A stretch of DNA of 64,000 bases from Chitinophagaceae bacterium PMP191F (lineage in GTDB: Bacteria > Bacteroidota > Bacteroidia > Chitinophagales > Chitinophagaceae). The translations under genes were made by a program, and so were the position numbers. Shown piece by piece: positions 1-8,573 of the stretch; the first letter of the stretch is position 1; each line of letters starts with the position of its first letter. The notes beneath the pieces are model-generated. The model was not told the DNA's origin. It did no database searches and saw only the letters and a program-made list of their open reading frames with translations. The stretch spans positions 1 to 64,000 of the forward strand of contig LGYU01000005.1 of assembly GCA_001302245.1 (NCBI GenBank), given 5' to 3'.

Positions 1-1
1 G

Positions 2-712
2 CAGGATGCCAATATTGGCATCGCGGCCAAACGTATTGCCCTGGTAAAGTTTTCCAATGCAGGACAAATGTGCGTGGCACCGGATTATATACTGGTACAC
101 ACTTCGCAAAAAGAAAAATTGATCAGCGCTTTACAACAATGTATACAGCAATTCTTTTCCGGCGATCCTGCCACAGATTACCATTACGGCAAGATCATTA
201 ATGACAAACAATTTAACCGGCTCATCGGCTATCTGCAACAGGGTAAAATTGTGTATGGCGGTAAACATAACAACAACCAGTTATATATTGAGCCCACCAT
301 TCTGACTGATATTCCGGCTGATGCATCTGTACTGAAAGAAGAGATCTTTGGCCCCATACTACCCATACTAACTTTCAACACCCAACAGGAAGCACTGGAC
401 ATTATCCGGCAAAACCCTGATCCGCTGGCATTCTATGTGTATACATCCGATAGGGGGAAAGAAAAAGACTGGCTGGAAAAAGTGGCATTCGGCGGTGGTT
501 GTGTGAACAATTCAGCCTGGCACCTGTTGAACCATTATCTGCCGTTTGGCGGACGGGGTTTCAGCGGCATTGGCGCTTATCATGGACGGGATGATTTTGA
601 AATATTCAGTCATAGAAAGTCAATTATGAAAACGCCGGTCTGGTTCGACCCTGCGTTAAAATATCCGCCCTTTAAAGGAAAACTGAAACTGTTTAAATGG
701 CTGGTAAAATAA
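2..712 (+). CDS. Aldehyde dehydrogenase, class 3-like (C-terminal part, cut by window edge)
   Basis: NAD(P)+-dependent oxidation of an aldehyde to a carboxylate. The reading frame is open from base 2, so the N-terminal half lies outside the window. Visible are SNAGQMC, which carries the catalytic Cys about 24 residues into the fragment, the EEIFGPILP segment of the catalytic domain, and PFGGRGFSGIGAYHG, typical of short class 3 (fatty or aromatic aldehyde) enzymes. The C-terminus is basic and hydrophobic (KLKLFKWLVK), as in class 3 enzymes that associate with membranes. The natural substrate cannot be told. It is followed on the same strand by a peroxidase gene after 48 bases. Confidence 0.93.
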   Translation, partial: QDANIGIAAKRIALVKFSNAGQMCVAPDYILVHTSQKEKLISALQQCIQQFFSGDPATDYHYGKIINDKQFNRLIGYLQQGKIVYGGKHNNNQLYIEPTILTDIPADASVLKEEIFGPILPILTFNTQQEALDIIRQNPDPLAFYVYTSDRGKEKDWLEKVAFGGGCVNNSAWHLLNHYLPFGGRGFSGIGAYHGRDDFEIFSHRKSIMKTPVWFDPALKYPPFKGKLKLFKWLVK

Positions 713-760
713 ACCGGCAAAAACAGTTCTATTGTTCATTTCTTCTAATATCATCATGTT

Positions 761-1351
761 ATGACTTTCCGACAAAAAATAATGCAGGCTGTTTATCCGC
801 TGATACTGAGTCTTACCAAACTGATGGGTAAGAATACCAAAGTGCTCACCAACAACAAACCGGTTGCACCTCCATCGTCATTTTATCACTTGTCTATACA
901 ACAAAACAACGGACAATCGCTCTCCATGGAGCAATTCAAAGGCAAAAAAGTAATGCTGGTGAATACAGCTTCCGACTGTGGCTATACGCCCCAGTACAAA
1001 GAATTGCAGAAACTGTATGAAGCATACAACGACAAACTGGTCATCATCGGTTTTCCTGCCAATGACTTTAAAGCACAGGAAAAAGGTTCTGATGAACAGA
1101 TTGCACAATTCTGTGAAGTGAATTTTGGCGTTACTTTTCCGCTGGCTAAAAAAAGTGTGGTGATCAGGGATACCGCACAGAATCCTGTTTTTAGCTGGCT
1201 TACCCACAAAGTGCTCAACGGCTGGAATGAGCAGGAGCCTTCCTGGAACTTTTCAAAATACCTGGTGAATGAAGAAGGCATCCTTACACATTATTTCGAT
1301 CCTTCTGTTTCACCTACCAGTGATATCATTATCAAGGCTGTAGACGAATAA
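761..1351 (+). CDS. Glutathione peroxidase family thiol peroxidase
   Basis: Reduces hydrogen peroxide and organic hydroperoxides, probably with thioredoxin as electron donor, as is usual for bacterial members of the family. The 196-aa protein has the peroxidatic Cys73 in NTASDCGYTPQY, the conserved Gln106, and Trp162-Asn163 in the WNF motif, so the Cys-Gln-Trp-Asn tetrad is complete. The usual Cys of GFPCNQF is Ala100, but Cys118 in QFCEVNFG sits where thioredoxin-dependent members keep the resolving Cys. A hydrophobic N-terminal stretch (residues 9-22) adds about 40 residues compared with minimal family members; it could be a membrane anchor or a signal. Same strand as the upstream aldehyde dehydrogenase, so a shared detoxification transcript is possible. 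Confidence 0.93.
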   Translation: MTFRQKIMQAVYPLILSLTKLMGKNTKVLTNNKPVAPPSSFYHLSIQQNNGQSLSMEQFKGKKVMLVNTASDCGYTPQYKELQKLYEAYNDKLVIIGFPANDFKAQEKGSDEQIAQFCEVNFGVTFPLAKKSVVIRDTAQNPVFSWLTHKVLNGWNEQEPSWNFSKYLVNEEGILTHYFDPSVSPTSDIIIKAVDE

Positions 1352-1410
1352 AAACAAAACAGCCACAGAATAATTGAATATTCCGTAGCTGTCTGCAATA
1401 GTATTGTTGT

Positions 1411-1812
1411 CTACTTAATAAACCGGATGCTGAAAGGGTAGCGGTAAAATTCACCGTTATTGGCACGTATACCTGCCACAATAGCCAGGATCCATGCCAC
1501 CAGGTTGATAACAGCCAGGATGGTAAACCAGCCAAAGCCGCTGCCAATGGCAAAAATGGGATTGCCCCAGAAAATACCAACACCAAAAGTACCTACCAGT
1601 ATGATCCTAGCAATAATGTTAATGATCAGTATAGTCAACTGAAAATTCACGGAAGCTTTTCCGTGTTCATCAATTTCGGGCAGTTCGTTTTTCTTTATCT
1701 GCCATATAATCAATGGTCCCAGAATATTGCCCAGCCAGAAAAAGAATCCTGCCAGTGCGCCCAGGTGGCACAGCATTGACCATGTTCGTACCTGATTTGA
1801 ACGGGTTTCCAT
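1411..1812 (-). CDS. DUF4870 / Tic20-like small membrane protein
   Basis: A 133-aa integral membrane protein of unknown function. It has an N-terminal hydrophobic segment in WSMLCHLGALAGFFFW, the family signature GPLIIWQIKKNE followed by a soluble loop and VNFQLTILI, and then three closely spaced hydrophobic stretches ending near residue 118. This matches the DUF4870 family, which is widespread in bacteria. It converges with the peroxidase gene; the 59-base gap holds an imperfect ACAGC...GCTGT inverted repeat that may help termination. No role can be inferred from the neighbours. Confidence 0.85.
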   Translation of the reverse strand: METRSNQVRTWSMLCHLGALAGFFFWLGNILGPLIIWQIKKNELPEIDEHGKASVNFQLTILIINIIARIILVGTFGVGIFWGNPIFAIGSGFGWFTILAVINLVAWILAIVAGIRANNGEFYRYPFSIRFIK

Positions 1813-1870
1813 TTTTATATTGTTTTATTTAAGATATTATAAAAAACCAACCGGTGCAACTGTCGTTGCG

Positions 1871-2833
1871 CTACTGTAATTTGGTCTGTCTGTCCAGCAG
1901 CAACGCCATATCTTTTACCATGGTGCACACCTGGAAATAAAACTGTTTATTGATCTTGTCAAATGTATCGCTGGGTTTGTGATAATCCGGATGATCTTCT
2001 ACCCCGAAATAGATAAAGGGTATTTTTTTTCTATGAAATGAAAAATGGTCTGATTGATTAGTCCAGTCATCATGACGGCTTTTGGTGGAATCATCGTGCC
2101 CCATCAGCAGGTTAATGGGGGTAGCTTTTTTAATTTCCTCCACATATTTTTTCAGGTAAGGGTAATGGAAAAGACCTGATGCATATACCTGGTTGCTGTC
2201 GTTGCGGCTGATCATATCCATATTCACATTGATCATTACTTTATCCAGTGGCACAAACGGATGATCTACATAATACTTTGATCCCTGTAATCCCCTTTCT
2301 TCAGCATCAAAGGTGGCCAACACCAGTGAATGCAATGGCGGATGCTGTATAAAATATTTCGCCAGTGCCATTACACAGGCAGTACCGGAAGCATCATCAT
2401 CTGCACCGTAATAAATTTTACCATTGCGGTTACCAAGATGATCATAGTGGGCAGACAATACAATATAACTGTCAGGATATTTTGTGCCTTTTATAATGCC
2501 TACTACATTGGTACCATTGGTATTACCAAAAGTAAAAGACTGCAGATAGGTGCCTTCTGTTTTAAGCAAACCCAATGAATCGAATCTTTTGGCAATGTAT
2601 TGCTGAGCCAGCAGGTTGCCGGGTGTACCGGTTGCACGGCCCTCCGTTGCATCAGATGCCAGGAAAGCCAGGTCGTGTATCAGCAAAGCGCTATCCAGTT
2701 TAGCGGGAATAGCAGCTCTTTTAGGCTTCCGGGTATGCTGCGCTGTAGCAGTAACCGGCGTCATGAACAAATAAAAGAAGAGGCTGCTTACAGCAATCAG
2801 TCTGACTGTAGCAGATAAACGAAAAGAGATCAT
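1871..2833 (-). CDS. M28 family zinc metallopeptidase, exported
   Basis: Secreted or periplasmic di-zinc aminopeptidase of the M28 family. The 320-aa precursor begins with a signal peptide (hydrophobic residues 10-31, then AQ). Zinc ligands and catalytic residues are visible: His129 in SAHYDHLG, Asp145 in GADDDASG, the Glu178-Glu179 pair in FDAEERG, Asp206 in NMDMISR, and a C-terminal His in DHPDYHKPSDT. The set is complete, so the enzyme should be active. Substrate specificity within the family cannot be assigned. It is divergently placed to nothing; the upstream gene dusB lies on the same strand 34 bases away and may be co-transcribed. Confidence 0.92.
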   Translation of the reverse strand: MISFRLSATVRLIAVSSLFFYLFMTPVTATAQHTRKPKRAAIPAKLDSALLIHDLAFLASDATEGRATGTPGNLLAQQYIAKRFDSLGLLKTEGTYLQSFTFGNTNGTNVVGIIKGTKYPDSYIVLSAHYDHLGNRNGKIYYGADDDASGTACVMALAKYFIQHPPLHSLVLATFDAEERGLQGSKYYVDHPFVPLDKVMINVNMDMISRNDSNQVYASGLFHYPYLKKYVEEIKKATPINLLMGHDDSTKSRHDDWTNQSDHFSFHRKKIPFIYFGVEDHPDYHKPSDTFDKINKQFYFQVCTMVKDMALLLDRQTKLQ

Positions 2834-2867
2834 ACAGGAAAGAATTTAGCTGTAATGAAGATAGCAG

Positions 2868-3908
2868 TTAATAGGCACATTCCTCCAACTGACTTTGCTG
2901 AAATGTAGTAACAGGACGTTCGGGAACCATACCCGCGAATTTGACCTTTATTTCGTCCAGCACCACCTCTACTTCTTGCAAGGTTTTTACCGTTACCAGT
3001 TTTGTACGGTATTCTTTAATGTGCGGAAGTCCTTTAAGATAATTGGTGTAGTGTCTGCGCATTTCCAGTATGCCCAGTATCTCGCCTTTCCATTCTACCG
3101 ATTTGCGCAAGTGGATACGGCACACTTCCACCCTTTCATCTATCGCGGGCAGGGGTTGTATTTCACCGGTCTGTACAAAATGCTTGATCTCCCGGAATAT
3201 CCAGGGATAACCGATAGCAGCACGGCCTATCATAATGCCATCTACACCATACCGGTTCTTGTATTCCAGCGCTTTTTGCGGAGAATCAATGTCTCCGTTA
3301 CCAAAGATGGGGATCTGTATGCGGGCATTGTTCTTAACACGTGCTATGAGCGACCAGTCGGCTTCGCCTTTGTACAACTGGGCTCGTGTACGTCCGTGAA
3401 TGGTCAGTGCTTTGATGCCAACATCCTGTAAACGTTCGGCCACCTCTTCAATATTCCTGCTGTTGTCATCCCAGCCCAGCCGGGTTTTAACCGTTACAGG
3501 CAGGTCAGTGGAATCTACCACCGCTTTAGTAAGCCGGGTCATCAGTTCCACATCTTTCAAAACAGCGGCACCGGCACCTTTACACACTACTTTCTTAACC
3601 GGACAGCCAAAATTGATATCCACCAGGTCGGGTTGTACTGTTGCCACAATCCTGGCACTCATGGCCATGGCTTCTTCATCGCCACCAAAGATCTGTATAC
3701 CAAAAGGACGTTCAAATTCGGTGAAATCCAGTTTCTGCCTGCTTTTAATGGCATCGCGGATCAGTCCTTCGCTGGAAATAAATTCACTGTACATCAGGTC
3801 TGCACCGTTCTGTTTACACACATAGCGGAAAGGCGGATCACTCACATCCTCCATAGGAGCCAGGAGTAACGGAAAATCAGGAAGCGATATGTTACCGATC
3901 TTTACCAT
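2868..3908 (-). CDS. dusB: tRNA-dihydrouridine synthase DusB
   Basis: Flavin-dependent reduction of specific uridines in tRNA to dihydrouridine. The start at 3908 gives MVKIGNISLPDFPLLLAPM, which is how the family begins; the frame stays open upstream to 4019 but those 37 residues do not resemble the family. Catalytic Cys102 is in NFGCPVKKV, and FMN-binding segments GNGDI and MIGRAAIGYPWIF are present. The 346-aa length is normal. A CAAATTTA box on the plus strand at 4017-4024 (TAAATTTG on the coding strand) could be its promoter, shared with the divergent CPBP gene region. Confidence 0.95.
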   Translation of the reverse strand: MVKIGNISLPDFPLLLAPMEDVSDPPFRYVCKQNGADLMYSEFISSEGLIRDAIKSRQKLDFTEFERPFGIQIFGGDEEAMAMSARIVATVQPDLVDINFGCPVKKVVCKGAGAAVLKDVELMTRLTKAVVDSTDLPVTVKTRLGWDDNSRNIEEVAERLQDVGIKALTIHGRTRAQLYKGEADWSLIARVKNNARIQIPIFGNGDIDSPQKALEYKNRYGVDGIMIGRAAIGYPWIFREIKHFVQTGEIQPLPAIDERVEVCRIHLRKSVEWKGEILGILEMRRHYTNYLKGLPHIKEYRTKLVTVKTLQEVEVVLDEIKVKFAGMVPERPVTTFQQSQLEECAY

Positions 3909-4051
3909 ACAATATACCCCGGAAAAGCTATTAAGGGTATACAACTGCCCCCAGTTCTGTATACGGCACATTTTATCCTTATCTTGCAACGCATAGCTGC
4001 TTTCCGGGTAAAGCTGCAAATTTACGCACTAATATTTGTTTATACCAGTTT

Positions 4052-4972
4052 ATGACAAGCCATTTACGCATTAAATCTCCCAGGGCACAGCTGGGCCTGT
4101 TTCTGGGACTTTTTGGCTTATGCTACCTGTTTACAGGCATTCTTTCCGTAAACGTTTGCGATCACTACCATATTCCGGTGGTATCCTCTCAAATTGACTG
4201 GAATGATGCAAAAACCTTGCGTGTGTTAAAAACCATCCAGGCATTTTCCTCTCTCTCCATGTTCCTGCTGCCGGCTGTATTGTTTGCAGTATTTACATTT
4301 TACGATCATCATAGTCATTACCTGGGTTTTAAACCTGCCGAAAAGCCGCAGATGTATATCCTGGCGGTGCTGGGTATCTTACTGGCATTGCCATTGGTAG
4401 TATGGCTGGGCAAACTCAATGAGCAGATCCCATTGCCCTCCTCACTGAATCAACTTGAAAAAGAAGCCGGTGATCAGATACAGGCTTTTCTGAAAATACG
4501 CCACCGTTATGATGTATGGCTGAACGTCTTCATCATAGCCCTGCTGCCCGCCATTTGCGAAGAAATGTGTTTCCGCGGTGCGTTGCAACGCATCTGTATC
4601 AATATTTTTAAAAATGCATGGGTAGGTATTATTGTTACAGGTATTTTATTTTCCGCATTACACTTCCAGTTCCAGGGCTTTCTGCCCAGGATGTTCTTAG
4701 GCATTTTACTGGGTGCGTTTTACTGGTACAGTGGCAGTTTGTGGACAAGTATACTGGCTCATTTTGCCAATAATGCCCTGCAGGTCATCATGGCCTCTTA
4801 TGCCACCCGGTATGTAAAAGAGAATCCCGATGCTCCCATGCTAGCAGCACTGGGTTGCACACTGGTGGTAGCAGCTATTATCTGGTATTACAGAAAACTA
4901 TCCACCGTGTCTTATGCCAGGGTATACGGATCAGATGAACATACACCTCCATTTAACCACCTCCGGGCATAA
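4052..4972 (+). CDS. CPBP family intramembrane glutamic protease
   Basis: Integral membrane protein of the CAAX protease/bacteriocin-processing (Abi) family. Motif 1 is complete at residues 170-175 (EEMCFR), motif 2 contains His204 in SALHFQF, and motif 3 is ILAHFANN near residue 237. About seven or eight hydrophobic segments span the 306 residues. The family covers prenyl-protein proteases and self-immunity factors; the substrate here is unknown. It is 34 bases upstream of cdsA on the same strand, so it is probably co-transcribed with phospholipid synthesis genes, a useful hint of envelope function but not proof. Confidence 0.9.
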   Translation: MTSHLRIKSPRAQLGLFLGLFGLCYLFTGILSVNVCDHYHIPVVSSQIDWNDAKTLRVLKTIQAFSSLSMFLLPAVLFAVFTFYDHHSHYLGFKPAEKPQMYILAVLGILLALPLVVWLGKLNEQIPLPSSLNQLEKEAGDQIQAFLKIRHRYDVWLNVFIIALLPAICEEMCFRGALQRICINIFKNAWVGIIVTGILFSALHFQFQGFLPRMFLGILLGAFYWYSGSLWTSILAHFANNALQVIMASYATRYVKENPDAPMLAALGCTLVVAAIIWYYRKLSTVSYARVYGSDEHTPPFNHLRA

Positions 4973-5006
4973 GCGCTAAACATTTTCATCCTTTATTCTA
5001 TTCACT

Positions 5007-5891
5007 ATGGCGTTGAACCTTGCCACTTTCAGAACAAGAGCCCTTACTGCACTGGTATTTGTTGCGGTGATCTTTACGGGACTGTTGTGGAACCAGTGGA
5101 GCTTTTTTATCCTGTTCAGCATTATTCATTTTGGCTGCTGGGTCGAATTTCAGAAACTCATCGGTCGTATTGATCCTGTATACACCACCATCAGCAATGT
5201 GCACAAGTACGGTGTAATGATCGCCGGATGGTGTTTTATGTTGTGGTGCAGTAATGATGAATTGGCCATTGGCAGTATTTCACTGCATGCTATTGGCTGG
5301 TGGGCCGGACTGATCTGCATGTTCCTTCTACCTGTTTCAGAACTGTTGTTCGCCCGTACCGTAGAACTGAAGAATATCAGGTATTCTATATTGGGACTAC
5401 TGTACATTTCTCTCAGTTGGGGACTGATGATACACCTGCGTGCAAAAGGCATTGCCAATCCGGTACAAACAAGTATTGATCCGGGTATCATCATCCCGGT
5501 GGGTCTCATCTGTTCTATCTGGATCAACGACACCATGGCTTATATCGTAGGATCACTGATAGGCAAAACACCTTTTTCAAAAATATCTCCTAAAAAAACC
5601 TGGGAAGGTACGGCGGGTGGTGCGATACTTTGCGTGGTTGCCATTGCCATTGCCGGTCATTATATATCACCGTTCAACATACTTCCGGTACAGCACTGGA
5701 TAGTGATCGCTTCCATCGCTGCTGTGATCGGCACTGCGGGCGATCTACTGGAAAGTAAGCTGAAACGCATGGCCGATGTGAAAGACAGTGGTTCCATCAT
5801 GCCCGGTCACGGTGGTTTTTTAGACCGTTTTGATTCATTGCTGCTGGCAACGCCTTTTGTATGGCTGTACGCAACATTGTTCATATACTAA
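5007..5891 (+). CDS. cdsA: Phosphatidate cytidylyltransferase
   Basis: Makes CDP-diacylglycerol from phosphatidic acid and CTP in the inner membrane, the entry point for phosphatidylethanolamine and other phospholipids. The 294-aa protein has about seven or eight membrane segments, the KISPKKTWEGTAGG cytoplasmic motif, and the C-terminal signature SKLKRMADVKDSGSIMPGHG followed by GFLDRFDSLL. Length and motifs are typical of the family. The downstream psd homolog acts later in the same pathway, so the order protease-cdsA-psd makes sense as a phospholipid locus. Confidence 0.96.
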   Translation: MALNLATFRTRALTALVFVAVIFTGLLWNQWSFFILFSIIHFGCWVEFQKLIGRIDPVYTTISNVHKYGVMIAGWCFMLWCSNDELAIGSISLHAIGWWAGLICMFLLPVSELLFARTVELKNIRYSILGLLYISLSWGLMIHLRAKGIANPVQTSIDPGIIIPVGLICSIWINDTMAYIVGSLIGKTPFSKISPKKTWEGTAGGAILCVVAIAIAGHYISPFNILPVQHWIVIASIAAVIGTAGDLLESKLKRMADVKDSGSIMPGHGGFLDRFDSLLLATPFVWLYATLFIY

Positions 5892-5931
5892 TGTTTAGCG
5901 CATAAATCCCTGTAACTGTAACACAATTTTG

Positions 5932-5939
5932 TAGATTTG
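5932..5939 (+). promoter_or_regulatory. Promoter -7 box for psd (TAGATTTG)
   Basis: TAGATTTG matches the Bacteroidota -7 consensus TAnnTTTG exactly and lies 17 bases before the psd start codon. No clear TTG is seen at the -33 position. It suggests psd can be transcribed separately from cdsA. Confidence 0.45.
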
Positions 5940-5956
5940 TAACTTAATCTGATTCA

Positions 5957-6613
5957 ATGACCATTCACAAAGAAGGGTATAAAAGTATCCTGATAACCGC
6001 CATTGCATTTGCTGTTATTAACCTGGTATCTTTTTATTTTATCAGTTTCAGCTTACCCTGGTTAAGCTGGCTGATCTTTATCATTACACTGGGACTGTTA
6101 TTGTTCATCATGTCTTTTTTCCGCGTACCCAAACGCGCCCTTACTACCGGTGAAAACGTGATCGTTTGCCCGGCTGATGGCAAAGTAGTAGTAATTGAAG
6201 AAGTGTTTGACGAAGAGTATTTCAAAGGCAAACGCCTGCAGTTGTCTGTATTTATGAGCCCGGCCAACGTGCACCAGAACCGCAATCCTATCAGCGGCGA
6301 AGTGGTATACAATCAATACCACAAGGGTAAATACCTGGTAGCATGGCATCCTAAATCATCTACTGAAAACGAACGTCACTCTGTGGTGATCCGCAATGCA
6401 AAAGGCGAAGTACTGGTAAAACAGATTGCCGGCGCACTGGCTAAACGTATTGTGAACTATCTCAGCGTAGGACAGAAAGTAGAACAGAGTGCGGAAATGG
6501 GCTTTATTAAATTCGGCTCCCGCGTAGACCTGCTGTTACCTGTTGGTACCAAAGTAAATGTACAACTGAACGAAGTAGTAAAAGGAGGCGTTACCGTACT
6601 GGCAACCTGGTAA
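5957..6613 (+). CDS. psd: Phosphatidylserine decarboxylase, short (archaeal-type) family
   Basis: Decarboxylates phosphatidylserine to phosphatidylethanolamine. The 218-aa length, two N-terminal membrane segments (residues 10-33 and 34-53) and the C-terminal GFIKFGSRVDLLLP motif are those of the short Psd family. Cleavage is expected between Gly187 and Ser188, with Ser188 becoming the pyruvoyl group. CPADGKVV, VFMSPANVHQNR and HPKSSTENER are other family landmarks. It follows cdsA in a phospholipid locus and is followed by a clear terminator. Confidence 0.95.
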   Translation: MTIHKEGYKSILITAIAFAVINLVSFYFISFSLPWLSWLIFIITLGLLLFIMSFFRVPKRALTTGENVIVCPADGKVVVIEEVFDEEYFKGKRLQLSVFMSPANVHQNRNPISGEVVYNQYHKGKYLVAWHPKSSTENERHSVVIRNAKGEVLVKQIAGALAKRIVNYLSVGQKVEQSAEMGFIKFGSRVDLLLPVGTKVNVQLNEVVKGGVTVLATW

Positions 6614-6635
6614 TTCTTTTACTGTTATTATATTG

Positions 6636-6669
6636 ATCCCGCTTCGGTGTATTCCGGGCGGGATTTTTT
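6636..6669 (+). terminator. Rho-independent terminator after psd
   Basis: ATCCCGC (6636-6642) pairs with GCGGGAT (6658-6664) and is followed by a T run. The loop is 15 bases long and partly self-complementary. It lies 23 bases after the psd stop codon. Confidence 0.75.
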
Positions 6670-6756
6670 ATGGAAAGCTGATAAGGTAAAAGCTGTGAGC
6701 TGACAAGTAGCAATCATCAGTCGCATTACATATCGCGACGATCAATTGCAGAGTTT

Positions 6757-7452
6757 CTACAGGATATTCTCCAGTTCTTTCAGTGAATATACTGTGTAAG
6801 TAGGTTGTATCGGTATAGATGCATTGATATGGTTTACATATATATGATCAATACCTGCATTGATAGCTCCCTGGATATCTGCTTCATAACTATCACCTAC
6901 CATAATGCTGTGTGCAGGTAGCGCATTGGTTTTCTGAAAAGCGTACTCAAAGATCTCTTTGTGAGGTTTTAAACTGTTACTGCCTTCGGAAGTAATCACC
7001 TCCACAAAATATTTATCGATACCAGAATTCCTGATCTTGTGGTGCTGCGTGATCTCAAAACCATTGGTGATCAGGTGCAGCTTATAGCCTTTGTCGTTTA
7101 GGTAAGTAAGAATTTCATGGGTATAAGGGAACAACAATGTGCGGGAAGGCAGCAGGGTCAGGAAACGATCCCCCATATCACGTGCCAGCTTTTCATCGCC
7201 AATTTTAAAATCGAGCAGGGTACGCCACATGCGTTTCCAGCGTAATTCATCTACTTTAATAAATCCGTTGCGATAACGGTCCCACAACACTTCATTGTGT
7301 ACCAGGTATTTTTTATGGAATAGGTCAAAGTCATCTACTCCTTTATCTGCCAGTTGTAGTGTATGATAGAGGTCTTCCAGTGTCTGGCGGCTGTTTGCTT
7401 CAAAATCCCACAGGGTATGATCCAGGTCAAAAAAGATGTGCTGATACTTCAT
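6757..7452 (-). CDS. YjjG-type noncanonical pyrimidine nucleotidase (HAD family)
   Basis: HAD-superfamily phosphatase that dephosphorylates (non-canonical) pyrimidine nucleoside monophosphates. Motif I FFDLDHTLWDF supplies the nucleophile Asp9 and Asp11, motif II is LITNGFE, motif III the Lys in LKPHKEIF, and motif IV MVGDSYEADI. The 231-aa length is typical. The start codon sits only 4 bases from a CAAAAATA box on the opposite strand, so the message is probably leaderless. The gene stands alone between psd and a divergent SDR gene. Confidence 0.9.
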   Translation of the reverse strand: MKYQHIFFDLDHTLWDFEANSRQTLEDLYHTLQLADKGVDDFDLFHKKYLVHNEVLWDRYRNGFIKVDELRWKRMWRTLLDFKIGDEKLARDMGDRFLTLLPSRTLLFPYTHEILTYLNDKGYKLHLITNGFEITQHHKIRNSGIDKYFVEVITSEGSNSLKPHKEIFEYAFQKTNALPAHSIMVGDSYEADIQGAINAGIDHIYVNHINASIPIQPTYTVYSLKELENIL

Positions 7453-7456
7453 GGTG

Positions 7457-7464
7457 CAAAAATA
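7457..7464 (-). promoter_or_regulatory. Promoter -7 box for the yjjG-like gene (TATTTTTG)
   Basis: Read on the minus strand this is TATTTTTG, a perfect TAnnTTTG box, ending 4 bases before the ATG at 7452. A TTG on the coding strand (plus 7489-7491) lies 24 bases further upstream. Transcription would begin at or very near the start codon. Confidence 0.5.
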
Positions 7465-7546
7465 CGAAAGTCAGGGCGATCGAAGTCCCAAACCAAACTG
7501 TTGATAATTTAATAAGGATGCAGGAATTAGATATTAGTTACTAAAG

Positions 7547-7645
7547 GGAGTATTGACCATTCACAGGAAAATACGAAGTTAGAACTACGGATCGCAGCAT
7601 TGACTATTGACCACTCACAACTCACCATTCACATCTCATGCCTGC
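7547..7645. repeat. Degenerate intergenic repeats of the TTGACCATTCAC type
   Basis: TATTGACCATTCACA occurs at 7551-7565, and CTATTGACCACTCACA runs directly into ACTCACCATTCACA at about 7603-7632. Related copies lie at 8464 (TGACCATTCAT) and around 12669-12713. They occur only between genes. Function unknown. Confidence 0.55.
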
Positions 7646-7717
7646 TCTCATTAACAGCAAATTGCCAACAACCAACTCTTAACTTTTAATACCTTCGTGT
7701 TCCTAATATCGTATTGC

Positions 7718-8425
7718 ATGAATATTGTTATTACAGGCGGATCTAAAGGATTGGGAAAGGCTATTGCTGAAAAGTTTGCAAGTGATAAACAAGGACATAC
7801 CATTTTGTTGTGCGCCCGTAACAAAGAAGTGCTGGAAGCAACCGGTATTGAACTGCAAGGCCGTTTTCCCCGTACCACCATCAAAACAATGGTATGTGAT
7901 ATGAGCAGTAAAGCCAACGTACAGGAATTTGGCGCGTGGGTACTGGAGCAGGTGGATAAAATTGATGTGCTGGTGAACAATGCAGGCATCTTTATTCCCG
8001 GTAGCGTATACAATGAAGACGACGGAGCGCTGGAAACCATGATGGCTGCCAACCTGTACAGCGCCTATCACCTTACCCGTTGCCTGGTTCCGCGCATGAT
8101 AGCACAGCATAACGGCCATATTTTCAATATGTGTTCTATTGCGTCATTACAGGCTTACAACAACGGGGGAGCTTATAGCATCAGTAAGTTTGCGCTGGCA
8201 GGATTTTCCCGGAACCTGCGTGAAGAAATGAAACCCCACTCCATCAAAGTAACTTCCGTTTATCCCGGAGCCGTATATACGGATTCGTGGGCGGGCAGCG
8301 GCGTAGATCCGCAACGTATTATGAAAGATAAAGATATTGCCGACATGATCTATGCGGCAGCACACCTGTCGCCACAGGCCTGTGTGGAAGAGATTGTGAT
8401 CCGCCCGCAACTGGGCGACCTGTAG
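7718..8425 (+). CDS. SDR family NAD(P)-dependent oxidoreductase
   Basis: Short-chain dehydrogenase of 235 residues. The Rossmann motif TGGSKGLG is at residues 6-13, NNAG in VLVNNAGIF, and the catalytic residues are the Ser in MCSIAS and Tyr/Lys in YSISK. The ATG at 7718 places the first beta strand correctly at residue 2; a GTG 21 bases upstream is in frame but unlikely. SLxFS-type conservation beyond the active site does not reveal a substrate. The gene is isolated, with repeat-rich spacer upstream and BatD downstream. Confidence 0.9.
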   Translation: MNIVITGGSKGLGKAIAEKFASDKQGHTILLCARNKEVLEATGIELQGRFPRTTIKTMVCDMSSKANVQEFGAWVLEQVDKIDVLVNNAGIFIPGSVYNEDDGALETMMAANLYSAYHLTRCLVPRMIAQHNGHIFNMCSIASLQAYNNGGAYSISKFALAGFSRNLREEMKPHSIKVTSVYPGAVYTDSWAGSGVDPQRIMKDKDIADMIYAAAHLSPQACVEEIVIRPQLGDL

Positions 8426-8529
8426 TTTTCCTGACATACATTTTGCACATGATTACCCTGCCATGACCATTCATATCCTTTAACTGACATTTAACGGAGA
8501 AAATCTGCGGATTGCCAGCCTGCAAAATT

Positions 8530-8537
8530 TATATTTG
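8530..8537 (+). promoter_or_regulatory. Promoter -7 box for batD (TATATTTG)
   Basis: TATATTTG matches TAnnTTTG. A TTG at 8512-8514 is 15 bases upstream, shorter than the usual 17-23 spacing, so the -33 element is uncertain. Confidence 0.4.
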
Positions 8538-8573
8538 TTGAAACCTGCACAACTGGTTGACCGTTAAATTTTA

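Noticed and set aside
1365-1401. Hairpin between the peroxidase and DUF4870 genes
   Set aside because: The ACAGC/GCTGT arms are short and interrupted with no T run, so it is mentioned only in the gene entry.
7697-7717. GTG start 21 bases upstream for the SDR gene
   Set aside because: The ATG at 7718 puts the first Rossmann strand at the N-terminus as in the family.
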